In this document: one piece after another, positions 33,301 through 48,300 of the stretch
How the letters are laid out: every line of letters starts with the position of its first letter
Numbering within the stretch: the stretch's first letter is position 1
Origin: Erythrocercus mccallii
Taxonomy: Eukaryota > Chordata > Aves > Passeriformes > Dicruridae
Direction of reading: 5' to 3'
Length of the DNA stretch: 64,000 nt
NCBI GenBank assembly: GCA_013397435.1
Contig: VZRG01001626.1
Location: forward strand, 101,531 to 165,530
Made by a program: the position numbers and the translations under genes
Notes under the pieces: generated by a model
The model's database searches: none
Told to the model about the DNA's origin: nothing
What the model saw: the letters and a program-made list of their open reading frames with translations, nothing else

Positions 33301-36300
33301 TTGACAGCAAACTCCCAGTTGTAGGGAGCAGGAAAAGTGCTTAAACCCCAAACTTCTTGGTGGCCATAAAACTGGAGAACTGACTTGGAGCTGTCCCATT
33401 ATCTCTGTGCAGAGCAAATGACTGGACACTGCAGCATCACAAGTTCTCTGTGGACTCTTGTCTCACCTTTAATCAGTGCGGTAGGGTGTTTTAGAAGTCT
33501 GAAGTAGATGAAATCACCTTTCTCACTCTTTCCTGGCTTTGTTACTGGGACAGGGAGACCTCTGATCTGATAACCTGTGTTGCGGACCTGCAGTACAACA
33601 ACCAGAAGCTTCAGGAAGAGAACAGCAAGCTGAAGCTCACCCTGGAAGCTGTGGATGAGACCAACAGCAAGCTCCTGGCAGATAATGAACATCTACGTCA
33701 GCAATTAAAAAGGTGAGGGACTCTGATGGCACCAGGCCTGCCATGGGCAGAGCTGTGATCTTACAGCCCTGCTTTCATGCTTTTCTCCTCACCATTGCTT
33801 CATCACAGTGGCCTTCTTGACTTTATGCAATGTCTGTAAGGTTTAGCCCTCTTGCCCGGCTGTTCTGCTCTATCCCTCCTGGTTCTTATGAAATCATTCA
33901 TCTCAGAGCCAGGTTCCTGCAGCATGTGGTGGTGTGGGTGCACCCAGGGAGAAGCTCAGGCTAAAGCAAAAAAACCCAAACAAAATAACAACAACATAAA
34001 AAGCATAACATTACCAAGAAAAGAGCCAAGCACTGAAAGGTTTCCAATCCTAGACCACGTTCTTGTTGCCAAGCAGAAATGAATGTCTAAAAGATATTTT
34101 GCTACTCATTTGATGGACTGAGGTGAGTTGTCACTTGTTCATCCTTTCTGTAGCCTGAGGACACATCACTGCCGTGAGTACAAGCCCATTTTTCACTGTG
34201 TTCATCTGGCCTAATTAATTACGCTGTGATATGGTTTGGTCAGCTGCCACGCTGTTCCCGGAGTTTTCAGGGAGGGTTAAGGCAAGAGTTCTGCAGGGTA
34301 GCTGCCATGGGATGTGTGCCTGATGGGGAACCACCTGCTCTGGGATGCTCTGCAGGATCAAGTTAGCTTGGAAAAGGGCCCTGCCTGTTGCTTTCATACA
34401 TGGTTTGGGGTTTGTCAGATCCTAATCTGATAAGAAAATTGTGCAGAACTCATCCTTGAATACTGAACTGAAATGGTTTCCCCAACTGTAAGCCATGAAG
34501 CGTAAAGATGAATTTGTGCTCAGGTAACCTGATATATTAAACTGTAACAAGCTAAAATTTTAATATATTTAACATAGCTTTGTTTGCGTGCACTTGTCTT
34601 GGATGGGGTTTCATCCCTCGCTGTAAGAATGGAAGCGAGTGATAAATAGGAAGTATAGAACCATGAACTTTTGCTTCCTGAACAGAAATTAGGGTCTTAA
34701 ACTTAATTGTTGCTCCTCTGAGTGTCTGTACCAAAAAATAAGTCCCTGGTGGCCTCTAAAAATACTCTATTTCCAGCCAATATAAACAACCAACATTAAC
34801 TGGCTAAAGTTTCTCTGGCTTTGCTTCCCCCTGTGCAGCATCCAGCACTCTGTGTTGAAAGCCAAATCCCTGGAAGAAGAGCTAGAGGAAGCAAGAAACA
34901 ACCTGAACCTGTCAGAAGAGAAAAGAGAGCAGATACTTTGGCAGAACAAACAGCTAGTAGGTGCTCTTCCTTCTTGTTTCCCTTGTACAGTCCCTCATAC
35001 CTTGCTGTGACAGTGGTGGGGCTGCTCAGGCTGTTAGAACTCTGAATTAAGTCCTTCTCTGTGCCTTCACTGGAGGCTGATGAGCTGCACCAGCCTCAGC
35101 TCTCCCCTTTTTGCGTGCTCTCCGAAACAAAGGGGTTCAACACCACAGCTCTGGATGTGTTTGTGGTCTGTTGCTATTTGACTGTTGAACTTTACGTGCT
35201 AAAACTAACTTTTCTGTTTTTTCTCTTTTTCTATTATTTCTTTTTTTGTGGGGTTTTTTCCCCATAAACCTGATCAGCAAAAAGAAAATCAGTCTCTCAA
35301 CATCAAAGTTACTTCTCTCCAGGAAGAGGTAAAATAAATCATGATTTGACATGTTCTTGTCTAGCTGAAATTTGCTATTAAGAAATGAAATATTTGTCAG
35401 ACTTTGAAGCCTTGCATGCTAATTAGGTTATCAAAATATCTAACAGTTTAAAAGGCTGATTCATCATAAAACTTTATATCTTGAGGTTGGACTGTGCTTC
35501 ATATTTTCCACTTGCTGGGTAAGTAAGGATGTGAGGTTAGGGAAGCTTAGGGACAAACTACTTCTTGCCCCCCACCACCTCTTTTTCAAGACTCGTAGGC
35601 AAATTCTGTGTATTTCTGGTTCCCACAGCTATAAATACATAAACTCTATATTGAAACAATCTCCATCCAACACTTTATCATTTCATGTTCTCTTCTGTTT
35701 TCCTCCCTTAAGATCCAAAGGAGGAATCTTGTATAGATCTGTAACACCAAAAATACATAACAAAAATAACAAAAAAAGGCAGTGGGTGGGGTCTCCATTC
35801 ACAGATGGATCCATTGACACTGGCCAAGGACCTACAGGAGACTTTTAGGGAATGCAGCTCTACCAGCAGAGTATCCCTAGGCTTGTTTTTTATTCAGAAA
35901 AGAGCTGTTCATTCTTTCTTTTTTTTTAACTGCATCAGAGCAAAAATTTTATAAACCAGATTTTATCAAGTGATAAAATGTTTTGATGCTTTCTTACAGA
36001 CTGTATTTCAGACTATTCAGGGGGAAATGGAGAAACATGTTAAATCAAACATAGACTGATCTGAAGGTTTTTTCTTTACTTTCTGCAAAGCTCCTTAGCT
36101 ATTAAATCATATCTTTCTGAAAACAATTCTCATGCTGCAAGGCTGACTTTTCTTTGGCTTTCTAGGTCTGGTAGTGGTTATAAACCACATTTTGAGGGCT
36201 TTTCTCTTTTACCAGCGTTCTGGGTGGGAAAAGGAGCAGCAGCAGTTTTGGTGGGGCAAACACATGCAACGTATGTGCAAAAATGCTGGTAGTGCTTGAG

Positions 36301-39300
36301 AGTAGGCAGCAGCTTGGGGGTGGAGATGTCATTTTTGCCTGGTTTCTTCAAGGAGAAGCTGTCAATCCATTCAGCTGTGCCTAAACACTCTGTGTCTCGT
36401 TTAGATTATTAGGAATAGCATGGACACCAACGGGCTGCAAAAGAAGATTTTGGAGCTGTCTAAAAACGCAGCACAGCTTCAAGTAAGCATTTCAAAGCTG
36501 AGAGGAATAAAAAGTCAACCTGGATTTTACTTGGTTCTAGTGAAGGGGGAATTTCTGCTGCTGGAAGGCAAACGGCCCTGAACCTCTCTGTGTTGAAGGA
36601 CTGTTGGAGAGTGTGACAGCTTTCTCCAAGAAGTTGCTGTCTGGAGGCTAAAAACCAGGCTGATAGAAACAATCCACAGTTTAGTTCTTTCCTCTAAGTT
36701 AAAAAATTTTTGCATACCTTTCCCTCACTATTCAAGAAAATTTATTAAGGTCATGCTTTGAGAGATGTTGCTGAAAATATTGGCCTGGACAGATGAGAGG
36801 AACCAAAGGTGACTGAAATTTGAGAATGCTTTCACTCTTTGCTGCGTACAAGATCTGTACTTTGAAACAAACACTACACAAGGTATTCAAAGAAGAATTG
36901 GATTTTTCTAAGCAGGGAGCATTGATACTCTTTTTCCCTTCCTAGTAGGAAATAGGAACAGACTTTTTTCATAGACTGTACTGATGGCTGGGTTTTTTTT
37001 TTTTTATCTCTTCGTTCTTCAGATCCAAGCCCATATCTATGAGAGCACTGTGGTGAATAAAGAGGCAAGCCTGATCCAGGTTAGTTGCTTTTACTTCATT
37101 ACCATCTGAAAACCACAGTCACAGAATAATTTGGGTTGAAAAGGGACCTTAATGATACCTTGTTCCAACCTCCTGCCATGGGCAGGGACAGCTTCCACTG
37201 GCCCAGGTTCCTGGTCTGTATTGATGGAATGATTTGTAAAAAGGCAAGGTAGTAGTATTCACTGTGGCACTTTTATTTCTACTCTTCTCACTCTGCAGAA
37301 CCTGATGCTATAAATGGTTTCAAAGTGGGCGAGCTCTACTTTAGGACCTGGTTATGAGTCAGCATAATTAAAGGTTTCAGGATTTTGCGCTTTTTTTTTT
37401 TAAATCACAACCTATTAAAACAAACTTGCGAACTTCAGACAAAATGTCCAGAAACTTCTAAAAGCTACTTCCTTCAGCAGTGACCTACAGAATTTCTTTA
37501 CCTTCATGTCTTTTACTGAAATTGTTTGTGTCAAACTAGAAATGGTGACTTGGAGCCCAATGGAAAAAGAAATTTGTCCTTTTGTTGCTGAGGTGTAATT
37601 ATCTAGGTTTTGCTGAGGAGTGAGCACTTCTGATGTCTTTAAACATGCATTTTATACTAGAAAACAAAGGTATAAAACCATACATACGTGCTGGCGTTCT
37701 CTGGGTTCGTGAATTATTCAAAGAGCCTTCTATGCCAGTGGAGTTTCTACTTAGCAGAACATGCTATACATCTCCTGACTTAATATTTGACTATTGGGCT
37801 CCTTGCAAAGAGACTGCAGCTGAATTCAAGTAGTAAAAAAACACAACTGAACTTTGGTGTGATCCAGCTGATAACTTTGTAGCTGAGTGTTTTAACAGTT
37901 TTGGTTTGGTTGGTTGTTTTCCCAGAAGCAGCTTAAGGCCACAAATTTATTAAATTTCTTTTTTTAAAAGTAGCTTTCACTTTCTCCTACTTGAATGATT
38001 CAAAGCTTTTGTGAGTTCAGTAATATCCTTTTATTTCAACAAGACTCTTAGTCTATTGACTAAATGGGAATTTTGAAAGTAGACTGCTAGATTAACTGTG
38101 GATAAAAGTGATATAATTTTGGTTGATATAATTTTGAAGAAACTGGTGTGGAAAACTGACTTGACTTGTTGGCATTAGGATAATCAGGTTCTATAACCTC
38201 ACTTTTCCTGCTTAGCTTTCTGTGTACTTCATTTCTTTCAAAAACTTCAGTGATTCTTAAAGAGAGATTAGGAAGGACTCAAAAGTGTAAGAGGTCAAGA
38301 GCTCCTACTGGGAATTTCTGTTTTCTCTTATAAGTGCTCTGCTGTCTGTGCAGTGTCTCCTATGGGAATGGCCTAACCTGACTGAAGCTCATCATTAGTT
38401 GCTTAGAGAGGTGGTTCTTCTACCAATTCCTCAGCCCTACCATGAGGGCTGCCTCTTTTTCAGCCTTTCTGTTAGGTCATATTTAATCTACAGGGTGCTA
38501 CACTCTAATAATGAAAAATAAGTAAACTTGGAACACTGCAACTTGTTTGAAGGGTCAGTTGGGATTAAAACTCATGCTGGCATATCATATAGACCCTGTT
38601 TTCAGGTAAAACTAGAGTCCTTCTGTCTAGTTTAATCTGTTGGATCTGAAACCAGTTGAATAATAAATTAAAGTACAGTGTCTAGAAAAGAGGGTTTGTC
38701 TCCTTAATTTTGGAATTTAAGTAGAAAAGGTCATCTGAGTATTTTCTGTTAGCTAACATGCAAGATAACTCACTGTATTCTTTTAAATTCACAACTATTT
38801 TTATGTCATAATGAGGTTGCTGCTCAAGCTAAATCATGCAGCTTACTGTTGTGATGGAGGAGTGAATATTATTTTTCTGTTATTGTTCTTTTCTCCACAA
38901 TCTCTGCAGAAGGAGCAAGACATCAAGGAACTCAAGTTAACCATTGTGGAGTGTTCCTCGATCATAGAGGTATGGGTTGGGTTTGGTTTGGCCTGTGCTG
39001 ATTCTGCATGGCAAAGTCAGCCTCTAACCAAACCCCGTGGATGCTTTAGACACTGCGGGCTGAAAAAAACAAACTGCTGGAGAACATCCAACACATGCAG
39101 CAAGAGCTGATCTCGTGAGTATTGTGGCTAAATCCCAGGAAAGGAAGTTCATCAGAAATACAAAAAGGAATGATAGATATTTTTTTTCCTGCTTCTTTTA
39201 GGAATGGGTTGAGTTTTCCTTTGTTGTATAAATTTAACAGCAATATTCCTGAAGGGATGAATTCATTGCACTGTGAACTGGAGCTTGCACAGTCTTCTGA

Positions 39301-42300
39301 GGTATGAATTAAGCCTTAAATTAGTCTTTTCCCAGTTGTCTTGCATCAGCAGAGGCAGAACAAAACTCATTCCCTGTAGATGATTAGATAACTGGAATTT
39401 GAAGCCGTTAATCCTAGCATATAAGCACAGAATGAGAAGGTTGCAATATACTTCCAAGTGCCTTGGAGAAAGTCCAAAGAAGAGCAAACAAAACACTTGT
39501 AGATATAAAAAATTAGCTCACAGTATCCTAGAATGGCCTGGGTTGGAAGGAACCTTAAAGATCATCCAGTTCCAACCTCCCTCTGCTCTACAAAGTAAAT
39601 CTGGAGGGACTTGGATCATGCATTTAGCTGGCAGAAGAACAGACTGATGGGAGAAGATATCAGTTTTCCAATATATAAAGGCTTTTACGCTGCAGTAAGT
39701 AACTGACAGTCTGCTTCTTGTACTGCCTACACCAGACATGAACAATGATTTTTTCACTTTTGAAAGAGGAGACTTTCTTTGAAGTCAGCTGTAGTGAGAA
39801 ACGAAATTCAGCATTAGAGTGAGCATCTTGATAAAGCTGTTGGGTCTTAATCCAGTGTATTGAGAAACTCTTATAAACACCTCTGATGGCAACCCAAGTA
39901 TATTTAAATAAATAGAATAAGTTATTTATGTAAATAGAAGATAATATTTAGACTAAAAGACTTTTTAATCAGAATTGTTTACTTACAACTACTTGTACAG
40001 TGCACTAGCTATTAAACCAATAATTTCCAAGTTAGTTGTTAAATAGAGTTTGTTGTTACTCATCCATATTGATCACCATGGGCAAATCTTTTTTTTTTGT
40101 TTTGAGGAGTAACTTTGAGGGGTGTCCCCACTTGAGGGAGGGATCTCCATGCACACCCTGCTAGAAGGGGTGTGTCAGAAGCCCCTGACTTTAAGAAGTG
40201 GGACTGGGTTTTGATGGCATAAAGTGATTGACTGTCAATCTTTCCAGGCCAGCTGTGCCAGCTCAGTTGTGTCCTTTGTCAGGAGCCTTACCTGCCACTT
40301 CCTCACTGGCGCCAGCTTCTGTCAGGAAACATTGTTCTTCACATCCTCAGAATTTTTTGGTTTGGGATCAAGGAATCAGGCTGGTCTTTGCCTTCTCCAG
40401 TGCCAACAGCAGCATGATACCCCCTTATCAACCCACCACTGATAAATTTTGCAATAGGGTATTGTTGAAGCTGTTTTGCACCAGTTTAGGTGGCGCATCC
40501 TCCTACAATTATGGCTTTGGTTCTGATTTTAAGCTGAACTATTCTGTTCCCATTTCCTTAGACAATCCATGGAGTCCCATCTTTCCCTGTGTGCTGTTTT
40601 CTCTTCAGATACAAGCTGTGCTGACAGCACAGAGATGCTGCTGAGTGATTTCTGCTTATTTTTGTACAAGGTGCACTTGTAAAGAGTTAGCATATATAGC
40701 AACAACAACAAAAATGTACAAATGGACTAGAACTTCAGGCCCAGAAAGGAGAGGTAGGCTTGGCTAGGCAGCTTTGAAGAGTTAGGATATCATCCCATAT
40801 TTCAGCTCCCCAGAGCCCCAGTGATTCACTGTGTTTGCCCTTCAAACACTGCAGTGAGACACGATTCCACAGAGTCACCTGTGAGGAAGGGCTCTGCTTA
40901 TTCATCACTTGGTAAAGACTCCTCTGAATAAAGATAACTAATTAGTGACTTCCTCTTCCCTACTCTGACATGAATATTTGCACTGGATCACTCAGCAGCT
41001 TAGCTGGCTTGCTGGTTTTGTTTTTTGGTTTTTTTTTTAATCCTCATTGATATGATTGCTTTGAAAACTCTTTTCCAAGCCTCAAATTTCAGTAGCTCTG
41101 ACCTTATGGTAAGTACAGAGCAGGGGCACTTCAGGAAAGTCTAAATGGTACTGATGCTGGTTTGCAATAAGGGGATGTCAAAACAAACTAGCTGGCTCTT
41201 CCATCTCTTCAAAGATTACCAGGACTGAATGGACATCCCTGGATGAAACACTGGACCGTGAAGTGCTGCTTCTGCTTCAGGGGCCTGAATATGCAGGAGA
41301 AAAATTCAAGGCTATCATGCAAAACCTGGTCAGTGGCAAAGCCTACATGGATAAGGGTGTTGTCTTTGGTCAGCAATTTAATTAGGAATTCTCCAGGCAC
41401 TGATAATCAGATTATGTTTGCTCCTTTGGAAAAAATAAGAATAGTTTGCGATTGGAGGGGGGGGTCATGATTTAAGAAGATCACTTGGCACCTACTCTAA
41501 CACTAATTTATATCCTGGGTGATTCTAGGCAGAGTTGTTCTAGATGAGCACTAAAAATGCCAGTGTTTGGGGAGGTTGTTTTGGGGTTTATTTTCTTTTT
41601 CAGCAAGAGGAAGCCTCTGAAGCAGAGGAGCTTGTCATGGCTTCATTAGAATGGGTAAAGGATCCTGATGAGGGCATGGAACAGGCCTGGGAAAGAAAAC
41701 TTGTGGTGAGTAACAGTTTCTCTGAAGCATTTAGTGAAATGATGGGGCTGTGCAAAAACTTCAGGTGGGTATCTTGCTGCTTCATGCTGTATTTATTACT
41801 GGAGATCAGAGTCCATCTGTGGGTCAGAGGTGGTTGCATGGAGAGAAATATCTTCTTTTACTGGGGGTTTTGGGGGAGGAAAAGGATGATTGCTGTTCAC
41901 TCACATGCTGTGCTCTTGCTGGCTTGTCTTGTGCAAGAGCTTCCTTAGTTAAAACTCTGCTTGAAGGAAAGAGCAGATGAAGCAGGTCAATTAGCAGAGG
42001 AGGCTTTATAACCATATTTCCAAATCAAAATCTCCATAGGGTTTATTTTGTTGTGGAAGGCAAAGAGTTCTGCTTTTACTGGGCATATTCTACAGGAAAA
42101 ATTTCAATAAAACCTTGTTTTACAGCTTAATCTTGCATAATGTATTTCTCCTACTCCTTATACCTCTAGTGATGTTTGCAAGCATGACTTTTGCTCAAGG
42201 TACTGGTAAAAATATCCTCCCCATGTAGTAGCAAGTGCCTGTGAACACAACTAAACACTCTTGTTCCCTCTTCCTCTCCCCATAACAGCACAGTTTCTGA

Positions 42301-45300
42301 AATTTCCATCTTATTGGATGTGGCTTTTTCTCTAATCTGCGCTTTTCTGCTGATCTGTTGTTAGGAATGCTCCAACAACCCTAAGCTGGACGTTAATGCT
42401 GTTTTTCAGCTCCCAAATTGGTGTCAAACCCCTCAATTCCTCTCCCTTGGGTGACAGCAGGTGTTACCAGGGGATGTGCTGCTTGAGGCTGTTGGTTCTT
42501 TGGGCAGAAAAATGCCCTTCTTTTTCCCTCTAGTGCTGCAGAATGGTGTGGCTGGGCCTCTTAATGTTTCCTGGGCAGGGCTGGAGCAATCATTGGGAGC
42601 CATCCAGTACTGGAGCCAGTTTTTGTGTAATTTTTCTTCAGGTAAATCCTGAAACCTTCCACTTAAAGAAGGTGCAGTCATCTCACTCTCTTTACCCAGA
42701 TGTGACTTTGGGTAAACTCTAGGAAACTGCTGGCTCATGAATTGCTGTAGCTTTTTGGTCTTGACTGAAAAGCTCCTCTTTCAAAGCTGTCAGAGCTGAA
42801 AAATGCTTGTGAAGTCACATTCACATTGGGATCATATTCCTGTTAAACATGTGAAGCTAAAAAACTTTTAGTGTGGGGGTTGGAGTTGATTGTGGCAAAT
42901 GAATCCTATTCTGCCTCCTAAAGAGTGATGTATTTGGAAACTGAGCTAATGGAGGATCAAGAACAAAATCCTTTAAAAATAGAAGGTCCCATCCTTTAGG
43001 GTCCAGTGGGGGATGGGAAGTGACTTCATGTCAAAAATTATCTCCATCTAAACAGATCAAGCCAGATATGTGTGAAATTTTGTGCATGGAGCAAAACAAC
43101 ATTAGGTCCAAAAAAAGAGATGCAAGGTAACTTCTTCCAGCCTCAGAGAAAGGGCATGGTCCAAGATTTAATTAGTTTGTCAACAAAAATTGTCGCTGAA
43201 AGCCTTGCCCACCATTTCCTCTGAAATATATTATGGAGATGTTTTGGTGGGGTTTAGTATTTCCAAGAACATTTTAAAGGATATTAGACTTAATTAATCT
43301 AACCCTAAAGCCAACTTGAAGTGTGTTTATGTTTTGTACATATATTTAAGTGTATATAGTGACAGCAAAATACTTTTCACACTCTCCTGGGAAATAAGGC
43401 TGGTACATGTGCCATGATAAGTCTATACCACTTAAGTCAAAATTATGGTATTTCTACAAGTGAGTGCTGCCTGCCTTGCCTGAGAGACAGATCCTCAGGA
43501 TGTGGGCAGTTGCACACGGTCACATCCCGTGTCATCCTAGGAAACATATCAGCAAAAACTGCTCTCTTCTTTTGCCTTTTTTAAAGCATGACACTTGATG
43601 TGATTTTTTTTTTTTTGAAGCTCACAAGCATCAGACTCCAACTTGCAAGCAGATAATGTGGCCCATATTTGTAAGATTGATGTTTTCCCCTTAGAATTGC
43701 TGAAAAATCCCAGAAATACAAACTTCATTCTTTCCTGACCTCTGTTTGGCTCTCATTAAGCATTCTTTAAAAGTTAAGGACACTCTTTCATATGTTCAGT
43801 TGAGTAAGGTCAGAGACAGAGCTCTGGATTCTTCTTCTCATTACTTTATACTGCAAGTTCCCGTTCAGAGAAATAGAGTTCAGTGTTACCTAACACTTAA
43901 TTTTTACCCTTTTCTTTCCTAAAATCCAGAGATAAATCGAAAAGCCTTTATTGTGGGGGTCATCCCTGGGACAGATCATCTGCTAGGCATGTATGGCAAA
44001 CACAAATATAGTTTTATTGGTTCTTAGTTATTTATTTTGCTGTAATACAAACTCAATTTGGTACCAGTGGACTCAGCTCTACTTTGAGGAAAGGGCCACA
44101 GAAAGCTAAATTATAAATTTAAGTCTTCCTGCAAGATGATGTCTATTAAAATTTGCTCTTATGAGCTGTGGTTTTTGTTGCTGTATCTGGGCACCTTGCT
44201 GGTGGAGTTTTAACTTTACTCTGATAGCGTGGGATGTAGGTGATGATATTAATTGGTGGAGCAGGGAACTCAATTCTCACCATGTAAATTAAGGCTCTGC
44301 CTCATCCTCTGGCTCTTCTCCTCCTCTAACCACATGACAACTTCAAAATTCCACAGGCTCTCAAGCAAGAACTAGGAGAAAAAAGACATCTTTGGACCCA
44401 GAAACTCCAGCTTCTGGAAAAATGCAAGGAGTCCTTAGACAAGGATTTTATTCGAGTGGCAGGCAACCTAAGGAGAACCAAGACAGAACAACTTCACCTA
44501 AGGAAAGAGCTCTCTGCTAGGTACCACTTCAAAGAATGTGTCTCTTTTTTGGGAGGTAGGGTTGGGGGTTGGTTTGATTTGGTTTGGGGTGGTTTTTTTT
44601 CTGGTTGCTTGCCTGTTTAGTTATTTTATTTTGGGGTGGGTTTTCTTGTGGAACAAAGTCTACTGAATTCTCAAGAATTTTTTTCACAGAGGAAATGATC
44701 TTCTGTTTTGGAGAGTGGATCTGGTTTTATCACAAGGTCTGCACTGTGTGGGAGTTAAGGTTTGTGTCTGAACTGATGTACAGTCTTGGAGGTGTCTTTG
44801 AAAACACCAGGGAGACCACAGACAGAAGTTAAAGCACGAGGGCATTGCCTATCGAGCAGGTGCAGCCATTAAAAGAACTGCTGGGTTTGTGTGAAGCAGG
44901 AGGGCTGTTAAATATCTATCTGCAGGTATTTTTGCTTTGGGATACTGTTGCTAGGCTCAGGCAAGATGTCTCGATTTCCCAAGGGTGTAGCTTCGATGAG
45001 TTGTCACTAAATATGAAAATGTAACTTTTTTTGGCATATGGTTCCTTCTATGACTTGTGATCTTAGAAACAGGATCATAAAATGGCCTGGGCTGGAAAGG
45101 GCCTTAAATATCATCCAGTTCCAAGCCCCTGCCATGGACAGGGACACCTTCCACTAGACCAGGTTGCTCCAAGGCCCATCCTTGGGTTTGGGATGCCTCT
45201 AGGGCTTGGCAGCCCCTAGAGCTGATGCAGAGCAGTTGTACCACACTTTTGCCTGGCTTACCTGCCACTGAACCACCTCCTACATGCTCTCCTTCCACCT

Positions 45301-48300
45301 GGAAAAGAGCTGACAAAAATACTCGTGGCTTGGTTTCTTAAAGCTTGTCAAATTTGTTTGTGATGAAAAAAGGGGGGAAAAAAAGCTGAAGCAAGTTAGG
45401 GAGGAAATGGGCAAAGGTTTCTGCAGTGGTAAAGAAGAGTTTCATTGAAAGCCATCCTCTTTAGCATCGGTTCTGATGGGATCTGCTTGCTGTCAAGTGA
45501 AATTCCCTCTCAAACGCAATCAATCCAATGAGGCAGTAATAGCTCCAGGGTATCTTTTTCTAGAATGATTGACTCTATATCCATCCACTATTTCACCCTG
45601 AGAAAACACATTGTTGTCCAAATTGCAAAATCTTGCCCCACTGAGCTCCTGGTTCTTGACAGGGTGGTTCCCCTGTGGTACCCAGAAACATCACAGAAAG
45701 CTTTCATCCCCTTCCTGCTGTTAAAAACCCCGTCTGATTGCCTGGTGCTGGATGCTGAGGAGCTGCAGTGTGTAACAGCTGACTTTTGGTGCATGTCCCA
45801 GCAGCCAGAGTGTGTCACCTTCCCGGGCCAGCCTGCTCCGAAATGTCACTAACGGGCTGTGGTTTGTGCAGGCAACGCGAGGCAGAAACTGCCAAACAGC
45901 AGCAAGAAGAAACTGCTGGCCAGGCAGAAGCCCTGCGTTTAGAGCTGCGAAAAGCCACCGAGCAGCTGGAGGATGCCAGCAAGCACGTAAGGGACAGCCC
46001 GGTTCCCTCTGTGCAGGGAACCAGGGGATGCAAAGGGCCGCGTCCAACGCGCGGCTGCCCGCGGGGAAGGGAATCGCGTGTTCGGAATGGTGCGCCTCCC
46101 TGCAAAAGTGGAACCAGCAGAGGAAGTAAAATTTGAGGGGGTGGTGACAACAGTTTGCTGATGAAAGAGGCAGCATTGCATATTTGTGGTGGCTTTAAAA
46201 AAAAAAAAGAAAAGAGGAGAGAAAAAAAGAGCCCAAAAATAGCTTCCATACACAGTCCACCCCAACGTAAAAATGCAGAAGTTCAGAGGGAGCTTTATCA
46301 CTTCCTGAGAAAGAACAGATGCAGTTTGGTTTCATTTACGTGAACTATAGAGGCTTCTTGTGCTAGCCAGGCTGCTTTATTTTATTTTCTTTATTCCTTC
46401 CTTTTTTCCCCTAAATATTCTTTTATGCTTAGGCAGAGGATCAAGTTGAAGCGTTTCACTCTGCTTGTGAGGAAGCAGCATCCTTGAGGAGCAAGTTGGA
46501 GGAAGCCATTTCTGAGCAGCAGAAGCTCAGGGATGCGAATGCAGCTTTAGCAAGCACTTGCCAGTTGCTCCAGGAGAAGGTGGAAGACCACAAAAGTGAG
46601 TAACTTTTGGCACTGTGCCAGTATTCACTTTTTGCATGGGCAAGTACTTTACGGTTTAGTTACATGAAGGAAAAACAGGATTGATCTGCAGGTCATCCAG
46701 TAAAATGCTCTGTGAAGTCTTGCTTATTGTTTTGGGATCTTTCCCCCTCCTTTTTTTTTTCTACTTTTCCTTCTCCTCAAAGAGATCTGCCACCATCAGA
46801 GCTGAGAAGCAGGTGGGATCCCATGGAGTGGGTGTTGGGATCCACCACAGCTTCAGAAGCTCCCAACTAAACCCCCAGTCCTAGGAGGAGGATTAGTAAC
46901 CCCACAAGTGGCACAGGTACTCCTTTACCAAAAGTGCTGCTCCCCACCTTATCCCTAACAAAGCCATCCCTCTTTCTTGAGCTTCCTGAACCAAATAGAC
47001 TTGGGGTTTGTGCATTCTGTGTTCTATTTGCTCCTTGTGTTTGTTTTGTGTTTTTGAATATCTGTGTGGTGTTAGGCTGCTTTCTTTAGTGGAAAGCAAT
47101 CATGTCACTGCCTTGTACACGTACAACTTCTGCCACAGAGCCATGGAAACTTTATATTGCCTCTTTCTTACTCACTTCCTGATATCAGCACCTCAATAAC
47201 CTGGGCAATTAAATAATGGCAGAGGTCTGAGTCCAGAACACATGACTTTTTCTTTCCTAATCCTGGAGTCTGATCGCTTTCTTACAGAAAAGGGATTTGA
47301 CTGATTTAAGCCCTCTGAATGTTTTTGCCTCAGGCATGCACTTACCAAAAATGCTCAACATATATGTGTGCATTGCAAACAACTCCACGTGAAACCACAG
47401 TTTGTCTTGTGGGAGAAATTTCCTGGGACCCTTTGCTTTAGCTCTAAGGCACAACTTTGCACTGATACGGCAGAAACAGCCCCAAACTGGGCTTGCTCCC
47501 CTCTGACCAGTGTTTTGATGTTGTTCACGTGTGTTGATTTCATGCTTCCCTCAAACAGTGCAGCTGCTTTATTTTGTTCTTGGCAAAAGGCATGACAGTG
47601 GAAATAGTTTGTCATTTTCCAGCTCTGAATAGATGAAGTTCCTCTGCAAAGTGAGCTTGAGTAGATTGAGAGAGAACCCCAGATATCTGAGACTGGTGCC
47701 ACTGTGACTAAAAAAAAAAAAACCAGAAATGAAACAAAAACAATCAAAAAAAAAAAAAAAGGAAACACCACCACCCTGAAAATGTCTAAGACCTTGGCTT
47801 TAAATTACTCCCGTTACTTTACAGAAATCTTTCCGCAGATAAATAAACTGGCAGATGTGTAGAGAAGTTGCAAAGCATTATGAAGACCAGGGCTGACAAA
47901 CAAGGCTGGCACTGAAGGAAAGAATAAAAATGCTTTATATTGTTTCCTGTAGAAAGCCAGACAGGTCTGGTGCCTCTTCTGACTGAAGGGCTGGGCTGTG
48001 TGGTATCCTCCCCTCCTACCCATTCCAATCCCCTACTTCCTGCCACCTGCATGGTAAGAGGGGAAAATGCTTCTAGATACCAAGCCCATGGACTTGACAA
48101 CTTCTGTACAAGATGTCAGGTGGAAAGGCCAAACACTTCTCTTTTCCTAAGCCGTAAGTGAGGGATCTGTTTCCACAAGGAACTGTGGCATCCCAACACT
48201 ACTGATATGATTTGCAGGTGAAGATGTCCAGTGTTTCCTCTTTCCTGGGAAAAACTGTTGAAGGTTTAACCAGACTAATGCAAACTGCAATAAATTCTGA

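Noticed and set aside
45721..46301. Several 100-150 codon frames on both strands around 46 kb
   Set aside because: They are shadows of the GC-rich IRAG2 exon at 45872-45986 and its flanks; only the spliced plus-strand frame links to the neighbouring exons.
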